Shown here: piece after piece, positions 56,469 through 64,000 of the stretch | Position numbering within the stretch: the first letter of the stretch is position 1 | Layout of the letters: every line of letters starts with the position of its first letter | Source: Rhodopseudomonas palustris | GTDB taxonomy: Bacteria; Pseudomonadota; Alphaproteobacteria; Rhizobiales; Xanthobacteraceae | Assembly: GCF_007005445.1 (NCBI RefSeq) | Contig: NZ_CP041387.1 | Span: 2,356,001 to 2,420,000 of the forward strand | Length of the DNA: 64,000 nt | Reading direction: 5' to 3' | Notes under the pieces: model-generated | What the model was told of the DNA's origin: nothing | Database searches by the model: none | Seen by the model: the letters and a program-made list of their open reading frames with translations, nothing else | Made by a program: the position numbers and the translations under genes

Positions 56469-57545
56469 TCAGCCGACGAGCCGGCCGAGCTGTGCCACCG
56501 CCGAGCCGGCCAGCGCCCGGGTGAGTTCTGCTGCCGGCATGTCGCGGCCGAGCCGCACCGCCTGCCCGGCCCACAGATTGGTGAAGTCGGTTTTGCCGTG
56601 CTGCTCCGCCGCCGCCTTCAGCGGGCCGAGCGCGGAAGCTGCGTGCGGGAACGCCGGTGCATCCGGCGACACCGGACCGACCTCGCGCATCAGACGATTG
56701 GCGACGCCGCGCGCCGGACGCCCGGTCATCACATTTGTGATCATCGTCGCCTCGTCGGTGCCCTGCGCCAGTTGCATCCGCACCAGCGCGCTGGTCCGCG
56801 CTTCCGGGCAACGCAGATACGCGGTGCCGACCTGCACGCCGGCGGCGCCGAGCGCGAACGCCGCCGCGATGCCGCGACCATCGGCGATGCCGCCGGCCGC
56901 GATCACCGGCACCCGCACCGCATCGGCCACCTGCGGCAGCAGCGCGAACAGTCCCGGCTGCCGCGCGATATCGTCGGTCATGAACATGCCGCGATGGCCG
57001 CCGGCTTCGGCGCCCTGCACGATCACCGCATCGACGCCGTGCTCCTCCAGCCAGATCGCCTCGCGCACAATCGTGGCCGAGGCGATCACCTTGGCGCCGG
57101 CCGCCTTGACCCGATCGAGCAGCGCATTCTCAGGAAGACCGAAATGGAAGCTGACGATCTCGGGCTTCAGTTCCTCGACCAGCGCGCACATAGCCGCGTC
57201 GAACGGCGCCCGGCTCGCTGCCGGCGCCGGCATCGCCGGATCGAGCCCGAGTTCGGCGAAGTATCGCGTCAACCGCTGCCGCCAGACCTGCTCGCGCGCC
57301 GCATCCGGCGTCACCTGCTGATGGCAGAAGAAGTTCAGATTGATCGGCGCGGCGATTTGCTGCCGGAAGATCCCGACCTGCTCGCGTGTCTTCTCCGGCG
57401 TCAGCATCGCGCACGGCAGCGACGCCAGCGCCCCGCCTCGCGCCGCCGCAACGGCGAGCTCCGCATCCATCGCGCCAGCCATCGGAGCGAGCAAAATTGG
57501 AAATTCAATACCGAACAGGTCGAGGAGACGGCGATCCGGCCACAT
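56469..57545 (-). CDS. Nitronate monooxygenase / 2-nitropropane dioxygenase family flavoprotein
   Basis: The 358-residue TIM-barrel FMN protein opens with LLDLFGIEFPILLAPMAGAM. It has the catalytic-histidine segment VQGAEAGGHRGMF and the FMN-phosphate region VIAAGGIADGRGIAAAFALGAAGVQVGT. Nitronate monooxygenases oxidise alkyl nitronates such as propionate 3-nitronate. The family also includes enoyl-ACP reductase FabK, so the substrate is not certain. ATG 57545 (MWPDRRLLDLFG) was chosen because the upstream 97 codons are low-complexity Arg/Pro. Confidence 0.88.
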   Translation of the reverse strand: MWPDRRLLDLFGIEFPILLAPMAGAMDAELAVAAARGGALASLPCAMLTPEKTREQVGIFRQQIAAPINLNFFCHQQVTPDAAREQVWRQRLTRYFAELGLDPAMPAPAASRAPFDAAMCALVEELKPEIVSFHFGLPENALLDRVKAAGAKVIASATIVREAIWLEEHGVDAVIVQGAEAGGHRGMFMTDDIARQPGLFALLPQVADAVRVPVIAAGGIADGRGIAAAFALGAAGVQVGTAYLRCPEARTSALVRMQLAQGTDEATMITNVMTGRPARGVANRLMREVGPVSPDAPAFPHAASALGPLKAAAEQHGKTDFTNLWAGQAVRLGRDMPAAELTRALAGSAVAQLGRLVG

Positions 57546-57860
57546 GATCAGGCTCTCGCGATGGGAGGGGGATTGGCGCTGCCTCGTTGCCCGCCAGTGG
57601 CCCTTTAGCATGCAGTCGGGCCCGCTTCCATGGCCGTTCCGCCGTCCGCCCCCGCCCGTCGGAACCGGATTTCGCCGACACGGATGCCCCGGCGGCCCGG
57701 TCTGCTCTGCGGCGTTTTGTAGCGCCATCGCCGTTGGCCGCGCCTCACCGCGGCGATGGCGCCGGCCCGGTTTCGGACGGATGATCGCGTCGGTCGCGGG
57801 CGCAGGAACTATCCGCGGTCGCGACCAGCACGACACAAAAAAACATAGGGAGAACTCGCC
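57546..57860. promoter_or_regulatory. Divergent region between nitronate-monooxygenase and cyclase genes
   Basis: This 315-base gap separates two divergent genes and should contain both promoters. Apart from AGGGAGAAC (about 57848-57856), a good Shine-Dalgarno for the cyclase gene, no specific site or gene was recognised. Confidence 0.4.
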
Positions 57861-58796
57861 ATGCTGAAAGCCATGCTACTCGGCTGCGCGGTCGCAGCCG
57901 TTACTGCTGCGTCACCCGCTTTCGCCCAGGATTGGACCAAATCGAAATGGGGCCCCGACGACGAGATCGGGGCGGCCAACTACCTGACACCCGAATTGGC
58001 GCTGAAGGCGTCGCAACTGGTGAAGACCGGCAAGGTCTATGCCCTCGGCATTCCGGTCGACACCAAGACGCCCGCCTATCCGCCGCGAGGTTTCAAGATC
58101 ACCGTGGTGCAGCCCGGTCAGGCCGGCAATTCCGGCATGGGCCCGAGCAAGACCACCTACAACGACGACATCATCGAGGGCTGGGTCGGGGTCGGCAGCC
58201 AGATCGACGGGCTGGGGCATATCGGCGTCGAGCACGTCTACTACAACGGCAACAAGATCGCGGATTTCGGCGATGCCACGGGCCTGAAGAAGCTCGGCAT
58301 CGACAAAGTCCCGCCGATGGTGACGCGCGGCGTGCTGCTCGACATGGCGGCGCATTTCGGCACCGACGTGGTCAAGGAAGGCACCGCCTTCAACGTCAAG
58401 GAGATCGAGGAGGTCGCCAAGAAGCAGGGCGTCGAGATCCGTCAGGGCGACGTCGTGCTGTTTCACACCGGCTGGGTCAGCCTGATCGGCAAGGACGACA
58501 AGCGCTACAACAGCGGCGAGCCCGGTCTCGGGGTCGAGGGCGCGAAGTATCTGGCCTCGAAGGGCGTGGTCGCGGTCGGCGCCGACACCTGGGGCCTCGA
58601 GGTCATTCCGTTCGAGAGCAAGAACGTGTTCGAGGTGCACCAGATCCTGCTGCCGATGAACGGCACCTACATTCTGGAAAACATGAACACGGCCGATCTC
58701 GCCCGCGACAAGGCCTACGAGTTCATGTTCGTGCTCGGCCAGCCCCGCTTCAAGGGCGCGGTACAGAGCATGATCAACCCGGTCGCGATCCGGTGA
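57861..58796 (+). CDS. Secreted cyclase-family metal-dependent hydrolase
   Basis: The 311-residue protein has a clear signal peptide (about 1-22, ending PAFAQ), so it acts in the periplasm. The rest matches the cyclase/kynurenine-formamidase-like fold: WTKSKWGPDDEIGAANYLTP, the metal-site region GSQIDGLGHIGVEH, MVTRGVLLDM and VLFHTGW. The classical motif HxGTHxDxPxH appears here as a variant in which D-G-L-G-H carries the probable ligands. Substrates of this secreted subgroup are not established. It stands alone and diverges from the nitronate-monooxygenase-like gene. Confidence 0.85.
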   Translation: MLKAMLLGCAVAAVTAASPAFAQDWTKSKWGPDDEIGAANYLTPELALKASQLVKTGKVYALGIPVDTKTPAYPPRGFKITVVQPGQAGNSGMGPSKTTYNDDIIEGWVGVGSQIDGLGHIGVEHVYYNGNKIADFGDATGLKKLGIDKVPPMVTRGVLLDMAAHFGTDVVKEGTAFNVKEIEEVAKKQGVEIRQGDVVLFHTGWVSLIGKDDKRYNSGEPGLGVEGAKYLASKGVVAVGADTWGLEVIPFESKNVFEVHQILLPMNGTYILENMNTADLARDKAYEFMFVLGQPRFKGAVQSMINPVAIR

Positions 58797-58881
58797 ACTG
58801 AAGAGAGCGGCGCGGACTTAGACCAAAGCCGCGCCGCAACCGGCTTTGCGCGGCATCGATCCCGCGTGCTATGCGGGCATC

Positions 58882-59364
58882 ATGCCTGCCCTGATCCTTC
58901 CCCTGATCGAAGCCGCCGCGCATTGGCCGGCGCGCGGTGCCCTGCTCGGGCTCGACCTCGGCACCAAGACGATCGGCGTCGCCGCGTCCGATCCCGACCG
59001 CAAGCTCGCCACCGGCGTCGAGACCATCGCCCGCAAGGCTTTCACCGCGGATGCGGCCCGGCTGCTGGCGCTGGCGGCCGAGCGCACCGCCTGCGGCTTC
59101 GTGCTCGGCCTGCCGCTCAACATGGACGGCAGCGAGGGACCACGGGCGCAGTCGACCCGCGCCTTCGCCCGCAACCTCGCCAAGCTCACCGAACTGCCGA
59201 TCGGACTGTGGGACGAACGACTGTCGACCGCCGCGGTCGAGCGCGAGCTGATCGCCAATGACGTCAGCCGGGCGAAACGCGCCAAGGTCATTGACGAGCA
59301 CGCGGCGATCTTCATCCTGCAGGGCGCGCTCGACCGGCTCGCGGCGCTGCGCCGCGCCGAGTGA
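58882..59364 (+). CDS. ruvX: Putative pre-16S rRNA nuclease (YqgF/RuvX, Holliday-junction-resolvase fold)
   Basis: The 160-residue RNase H-like protein shows LLGLDLGTKTIGVAASDPDR, GFVLGLPLNMDGSEGPRAQ, LWDERLSTAAVER and the final DEHAAIFILQGALD, with the catalytic acidic residues in the first, third and last segments. YqgF trims the 5' end of pre-16S rRNA in E. coli. ATG 58882 (MPALILP) was chosen. The stop overlaps the next gene's possible GTG start. Confidence 0.93.
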   Translation: MPALILPLIEAAAHWPARGALLGLDLGTKTIGVAASDPDRKLATGVETIARKAFTADAARLLALAAERTACGFVLGLPLNMDGSEGPRAQSTRAFARNLAKLTELPIGLWDERLSTAAVERELIANDVSRAKRAKVIDEHAAIFILQGALDRLAALRRAE

Positions 59365-59771
59365 CCAGCGACGGGAACGATCCAATGAATTGCGTCTGCG
59401 GCTCGGGAAAGACTTACGATGAGTGCTGCGGTCCCCTGCTCGCCCGGACCCGGCCTGCGGCCTCGCCGGAAGCGCTGATGCGGTCGCGCTACGCGGCCTA
59501 CGCGCTGAAAGACTTCGACTACATCATCGAGACCACCGATCCGGAGCGGCGCGATCTGTTCGACCACGACGTCAACCGCGCCTGGATGGAAGAGTCGGAC
59601 TTCCTCGAACTACGGGTACTCGGTAGCAGCGAGAAAGGCAGCCGCGGCACCGTCGAGTTCATCGCCCGCTTCCGCCGCGGCGGCGGCCCCGAGCAGAGCC
59701 ATCACGAGCGCTCGCAATTCCGCAAGGTTCGAGGCCGCTGGTACTTCTCGGAAGGCGAAGCGGTCGGTTGA
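59361..59771 (+). CDS. YchJ-family SEC-C motif protein (UPF0225)
   Basis: The protein has an N-terminal SEC-C zinc motif (CVCGSGKTYDECCGPLL), a middle segment SPEALMRSRYAAYAL and a C-terminal NTF2-like part with RSQFRKVRGRWYFSEGE. This is the usual YchJ (UPF0225) architecture, of unknown function. GTG 59361 overlaps the ruvX stop (GTGA) and gives 136 residues. ATG 59385 is an equally reasonable start giving 128 residues. Confidence 0.88.
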   Translation: MTSDGNDPMNCVCGSGKTYDECCGPLLARTRPAASPEALMRSRYAAYALKDFDYIIETTDPERRDLFDHDVNRAWMEESDFLELRVLGSSEKGSRGTVEFIARFRRGGGPEQSHHERSQFRKVRGRWYFSEGEAVG

Positions 59772-59785
59772 GCGAGCGTCGAACT

Positions 59786-59873
59786 CCGTCATCGCGACGA
59801 GCGAAGCGACGAAGCGATCCAGAAACTCAGTGCACCGTGTCTCTGGATTTCTTCGCTTCGCTCACAATGACGG
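59786..59873. repeat. Dispersed REP-like palindromic repeat, copy 2
   Basis: Arms CCGTCATCGCGACGAGCGAA and its degenerate complement (TTCGCTTCGCTCACAATGAC) enclose a shorter central stem (GATCCAGA/TCTGGAT). It belongs to the same family as 26526-26610 and, like that copy, lies between convergent genes, here the YchJ and acyl-CoA dehydrogenase genes. It could serve as a bidirectional terminator. Confidence 0.8.
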
Positions 59874-59892
59874 GATTGATGCGCCAGCCGCC

Positions 59893-61542
59893 TCACATCT
59901 CCGGCAGCACGCGCCCCAACAATCCCTTGGCTATCTCGGTCGGGATATCGGCGGCGCCGTAAAGGCTCGCCGGCTCCGGCACCAGGCGGGTGCGGGCGAA
60001 CAGTTCGGCGTGCGGCGGGTGGATTTCGTTCAGCGCGGCGGCGGCGGCGAGCTTGGCCAGCATTTCCACGGCGAGCCGCGCGGTGCGCTCGTTGTCGACC
60101 TGCAGCAGCGCGCGGGCGATCAGGCCGGCCGCCGCCGGCCCTCCGGTGAGCGCCGAGGTGTCCTGGATCAGCGCCTGCAACACCTCGGTGCCGGCATCGC
60201 TCTCGCGCGACATCGCCCGCAGCACGTCGAGGCACATCACATTGCCCGAGCCTTCCCAGATCGCATTGACCGGCGCCTCGCGATAGTGCCGCGCCAGGAT
60301 GCCGTCCTCGACATAGCCGTTGCCGCCGAGGCACTCCATCGCTTCGTAGACAAACGGCGGCGCTGACTTGCAGATCCAGTATTTCACCGCCGGGGTCAGC
60401 AGCCGCATATAGGCGGCTTCGAGCGGATCGTTCGGCGCCTCGTCGAATGCGCGGCACAGCCGCATCACCAGCGCCACCGAAGCCTCGACCTGCAGCGCCA
60501 TGTCGGCGAGCACCGAGACCATCAGCGAATGATCGGCGAGACGCTTCTGGAACACGGTGCGATGGCGGGTGTGATGCAACGCATGGGCGAGCGACGACCG
60601 CATCAGGCCGGCGGACGCAATCGCGCAATCCTGCCGCGTGAGCTGCACCATCTGGATGATGGTGCGCACGCCTCGGCCGGGCTCACCGACCGGCAGCGCA
60701 TAGGCGCCGGTGAACTCGACTTCCGACGACGCGTTGGAGCGGTTGCCGAGCTTGTCCTTGAGCCGCTGGAAGCGAATCTCGTTGACCGAGCCGTCGGGCG
60801 CAAAGCGCGGCATGAAGAAACAGCTCAGCCCCTCGTCGGCCTGCGCCAACACCAGAAAGGCGTCGCACATCGGCGCCGACATGAACCATTTGTGGCCGAC
60901 GATGCGGTACGCGTCGCCATCCCGAAACGCGCGCGTCGCATTGGTGCGCACGTCGGTGCCGCCCTGCTTCTCGGTCATCCCCATACCGATGCTCATGCCG
61001 CGCTTGGCGGTCCATGGCGCGAAGCTCTGATCGTACTGACGGGTGCCGAGCACCGGCATCACCTGCGCCAGCAGGTCCGGCTGCGCACCCAGCGCTGCCA
61101 CCGACGCGCGTGTCATCGTCACCGGACAGAGATGGCCGGTCTCGACCTGAGCGGCCATGTAGAACTTCGCGGCACGCACCACTTCCGACGCATGGCCGGC
61201 GGGCTTGCCGTGCGCGTCCCAGGTCGAGTTGTGCAGGCCGGCCTTGAAGCTCTCGGCCATCAGTTCGTGATAGGACGGATGGAATTCGACCTGATCGCGG
61301 CGCACCCCCTTGGCGTCGAAGGTCTTCAGCTTCGGGGTGTATTCGTTGGCGAGCCGGCCGCGCTCGGCCATCTCGGTGGTGCCCCACGCCTTGCCGAAGG
61401 CTTCGAGCTCGACATGAGCATTGGCGCCCTGGTTGAAGGTAACCGCCTCGAGCAGCGGCCGGTCGGCGCCGAACAAGTCGAGGTCCGGGAGCGGCGGCGA
61501 CTGGTTGAACACCTCGTGGGTGGCGAAGGAAGGCTGCGTCAT
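59893..61542 (-). CDS. AidB-like acyl-CoA dehydrogenase
   Basis: The 549-residue protein is longer than ordinary acyl-CoA dehydrogenases. It carries the AidB-type N-terminus (THEVFNQSPPLPDLDLFGAD), the flavin regions GMGMTEKQGGTDVR and RIVGHKWFMSAPM, and VYEAMECLGGNGYVEDG with the Arg/Asn-rich C-terminus. E. coli AidB is an adaptive-response flavoprotein proposed to protect DNA from alkylation. A conventional acyl-CoA substrate is not established. ATG 61542 was chosen (MTQPSFATHEV). It follows the decarboxylase gene by 79 bases. Confidence 0.9.
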   Translation of the reverse strand: MTQPSFATHEVFNQSPPLPDLDLFGADRPLLEAVTFNQGANAHVELEAFGKAWGTTEMAERGRLANEYTPKLKTFDAKGVRRDQVEFHPSYHELMAESFKAGLHNSTWDAHGKPAGHASEVVRAAKFYMAAQVETGHLCPVTMTRASVAALGAQPDLLAQVMPVLGTRQYDQSFAPWTAKRGMSIGMGMTEKQGGTDVRTNATRAFRDGDAYRIVGHKWFMSAPMCDAFLVLAQADEGLSCFFMPRFAPDGSVNEIRFQRLKDKLGNRSNASSEVEFTGAYALPVGEPGRGVRTIIQMVQLTRQDCAIASAGLMRSSLAHALHHTRHRTVFQKRLADHSLMVSVLADMALQVEASVALVMRLCRAFDEAPNDPLEAAYMRLLTPAVKYWICKSAPPFVYEAMECLGGNGYVEDGILARHYREAPVNAIWEGSGNVMCLDVLRAMSRESDAGTEVLQALIQDTSALTGGPAAAGLIARALLQVDNERTARLAVEMLAKLAAAAALNEIHPPHAELFARTRLVPEPASLYGAADIPTEIAKGLLGRVLPEM

Positions 61543-61621
61543 GTCGGTCCTGGAGCGGTGCGGATTCGCGCGCATGTTACGCAGAAAACCGCCGCGAGGA
61601 CACGCCGGATCGCCGCCCCGC

Positions 61622-63253
61622 TCACTTCATCCGTTCGCGCGCCGCCTTGAAGCCGGTGACGAACCGCGCCAGCGTATGGGAGGTGGCGCCGCGCGGCAGC
61701 ATCACTTCGATCAGCGAAAATACCCCTCGCCGCTCGACCGCGCGCTGCAGCGCCGCCGCGAGTTCAGCCCGCGTCGCCACCCGCTCGCCGACCCCGCCGA
61801 TCGATTTGGCGATATCGGCGAAATGCCAGTCGTCGAGATCGTTGAACTTCGACTCCGGCTGGAACACCCGCAGCATTTCCCAACTGCAATTGTTGAACAA
61901 CACCACGATCGGATCGAGCCCGTAGCGCTTGCAGTTGCCGAGCTCCCAGCCGGTCATCTGGAACGCGCCGTCGCCGACCAGGATCAGCGGCCGCAAGCCG
62001 GTCGCGGCGACGCCGATGCCGGCGGGCACGCCGAACCCCATGCCCGCGTAGTATCCCGGGGCCGCCAGGGCAGTGTTGTCGATCTCCATCGCGGTGAACA
62101 GGCAGTCGCCGATGTCGGCGGTCATCGGCATCTTGCCGTGGCGGTCGAACAGATCGTTGATCGCGGTGGCGATGTCCGACGGCGCGATCGGCGAAGGGTC
62201 GAGGGCCAGCCCACGTGGATAGGCCATCCCCTTGCCGGCGTTGCGCGGCCGCGGCGGATGCTGCGCGGCGTTGGCATCGAGACCGGCGATCAGATCGGCC
62301 AGCGGCAGGTCGCGATAGACGTGGTGGCCGATCTGCACCTCGCGCCCGGTCGCCAGCACGGTCCGGCGCGGATCGGTCATGTTCGACGACAGCGCGAAGT
62401 TGGTATCGGACAGGATCACGCCGAACATCAGCACCAGGTCGGCCCCCTCGACCAGCGCCGACAGGTCGGGATCGCCGGCGGCGCCGAGATAGGTGCCGGC
62501 CACCACATCGTCGTCGCCTTCGAGCAGGCCGCGGCCCATGAATGTCGTCACCACCGGCAGGCCGAGCTTGCGGGCGAGCGCCCCCACCTGCTGCTCGACG
62601 CCGTAGCGGCGGATCTCGACGTCCACCACCATCACCGGCGACTTCGCGTTGGCGATCCGCGCCAGAATTTCCTCGGCGCATTCGTCGCGCGCCCCGGCAT
62701 CGGCCTCGCGCCGCGGCAGCTTCGGCACCGGGTCGACCTTGGCGTCGACCATGTCGCGCGGGAACTCGATATAAACCGGCAGCGACAGTTCGAGCGCGCT
62801 GCGCAGCACTCGCGCGATCTCGGCCGGTGCGGTCGCCGGATCGGTCAGCACCGCCTGATCGCAGGTGACTTCCTTGAATACCGCAAGCTGGGTGTCGACG
62901 GTCCGCACCTGATGATGCAGCAGATAGCCGCTGGTGCGCTCGCGCGCGCCGGGCGCGCCTGCGATCACCACCACCGGCGAGCGCTCCGCATAGGCGCCGG
63001 CGACCGAGTTGACGAGGTTGAACGCGCCGGCTCCGTAGGTCACGACCGCGACGCCGATGCTGCCGCGATAGCGCGACGCCGCGTCGGCCGCAAAGCCGAC
63101 CGCCGGCTCGTGGCTCAGCGTGAAATACGGCAGCGTGCCGCTCTCCTCGATCACCTTGAAGAACGGCAGCACGAAGTCGCCGGGGATGCCGAAAATCTCC
63201 CGGGCACCGTGATCCTTGAGGGCGTCGAGCAGCGCGGTCGCAAGCGTCGGCAT
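61622..63253 (-). CDS. Indolepyruvate/phenylpyruvate decarboxylase-like TPP enzyme
   Basis: The 543-residue thiamine-pyrophosphate enzyme has the catalytic Glu49 in LSHEPAVGFAADAASRY, a central domain, and the TPP/Mg motif GDGAFQMTGWELGNC ... NN near residues 409-440. The decarboxylase-type segments MTADIGDCLFTAMEI and GYYAGMGFGVPAG are also present. It resembles IpdC/PpdC, which make indole- or phenylacetaldehyde from the 2-oxo acid, a route to auxin-like products. Pyruvate decarboxylase or a broader 2-oxo acid decarboxylase is possible. AGGAG lies 7 bases before ATG 63253. Confidence 0.82.
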   Translation of the reverse strand: MPTLATALLDALKDHGAREIFGIPGDFVLPFFKVIEESGTLPYFTLSHEPAVGFAADAASRYRGSIGVAVVTYGAGAFNLVNSVAGAYAERSPVVVIAGAPGARERTSGYLLHHQVRTVDTQLAVFKEVTCDQAVLTDPATAPAEIARVLRSALELSLPVYIEFPRDMVDAKVDPVPKLPRREADAGARDECAEEILARIANAKSPVMVVDVEIRRYGVEQQVGALARKLGLPVVTTFMGRGLLEGDDDVVAGTYLGAAGDPDLSALVEGADLVLMFGVILSDTNFALSSNMTDPRRTVLATGREVQIGHHVYRDLPLADLIAGLDANAAQHPPRPRNAGKGMAYPRGLALDPSPIAPSDIATAINDLFDRHGKMPMTADIGDCLFTAMEIDNTALAAPGYYAGMGFGVPAGIGVAATGLRPLILVGDGAFQMTGWELGNCKRYGLDPIVVLFNNCSWEMLRVFQPESKFNDLDDWHFADIAKSIGGVGERVATRAELAAALQRAVERRGVFSLIEVMLPRGATSHTLARFVTGFKAARERMK

Positions 63254-63445
63254 GAGAGCTCCTGACTGGGCACGAAGGGCACCGGACCGCTTTACCAGAG
63301 CTTACGACTTTCGACCAACCGCACGCCCGTGTGACACGCCGCACGGCCGAAAGGCCGGCTGCTCCACAACGCCGGGGGATTATTCCGCGCCGTGCCCCGA
63401 TGCCGCTTGCCCGGCTATCCAACTCTCCCTATAGCTCTTGCTTTA

Positions 63446-64000
<555 letters not shown>

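Overview
The window is a gene-dense, high-GC bacterial chromosome segment. Gene order and protein character point to an alphaproteobacterium of the Rhodopseudomonas/Bradyrhizobium group (Hyphomicrobiales); this is inferred from synteny and protein style, not from a database search. No rRNA, tRNA, CRISPR array or prophage was recognised. Both window edges cut genes: the last codons of lptF on the left and the first 185 codons of pyrB on the right.

Layout. Positions 1-7735 (+) hold the outer-membrane and maintenance block lptF-lptG-lptD-surA-pdxA-rsmA plus a zinc alcohol dehydrogenase, then a secreted low-complexity protein. Positions 9105-15839 (-) hold the fatty-acid block fabD-fabG-acpP-fabF followed by mltG-yicC-gmk. 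Positions 16553-18973 (+) hold rpsF-rpsR-DUF2232-rplI. An IS1182-like element (19030-20526) sits in the terminator behind rplI. A c-type-cytochrome-like protein and cfa follow, then the dnaB-alr / radA-cvpA-purF block interleaved with a small membrane protein and a NifX-like protein. Positions 31551-33604 carry an SDR and an orphan ABC solute-binding protein.

Positions 33690-40941 look accessory. They hold a GNAT protein, a DUF6916-like protein, a microcystin-dependent-protein-like phage collar protein and a large TIG-repeat autotransporter (about 1.7 kaa, 12 TIG repeats). Positions 41087-46603 (-) return to housekeeping: an MFS transporter, der, a lipoprotein, a YfgM-like protein, panB and an NnrU protein. 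After a Bug-type solute-binding protein and a Sel1 protein comes a sparse 1.3-kb stretch with a 45-codon Lys/Ala histone-like gene.

The amidotransferase genes gatB, gatA and gatC lie on the minus strand but are separated by a patatin lipoprotein, a HisKA_2 kinase and, between gatC and gatA, an opposite-strand brnT-brnA toxin-antitoxin pair whose brnT appears frameshifted. The right end holds a nitronate-monooxygenase-like protein, a secreted cyclase, ruvX, a YchJ protein, an AidB-like acyl-CoA dehydrogenase, an indolepyruvate-decarboxylase-like enzyme and pyrB.

Most noteworthy: an IS whose 27-bp target duplication is exactly a bidirectional terminator palindrome; the TIG autotransporter beside a microcystin-dependent-protein cluster; the brnT frameshift; the tiny histone-like gene; and a lipoprotein occupying the place of bamB between the yfgM-like gene and der.
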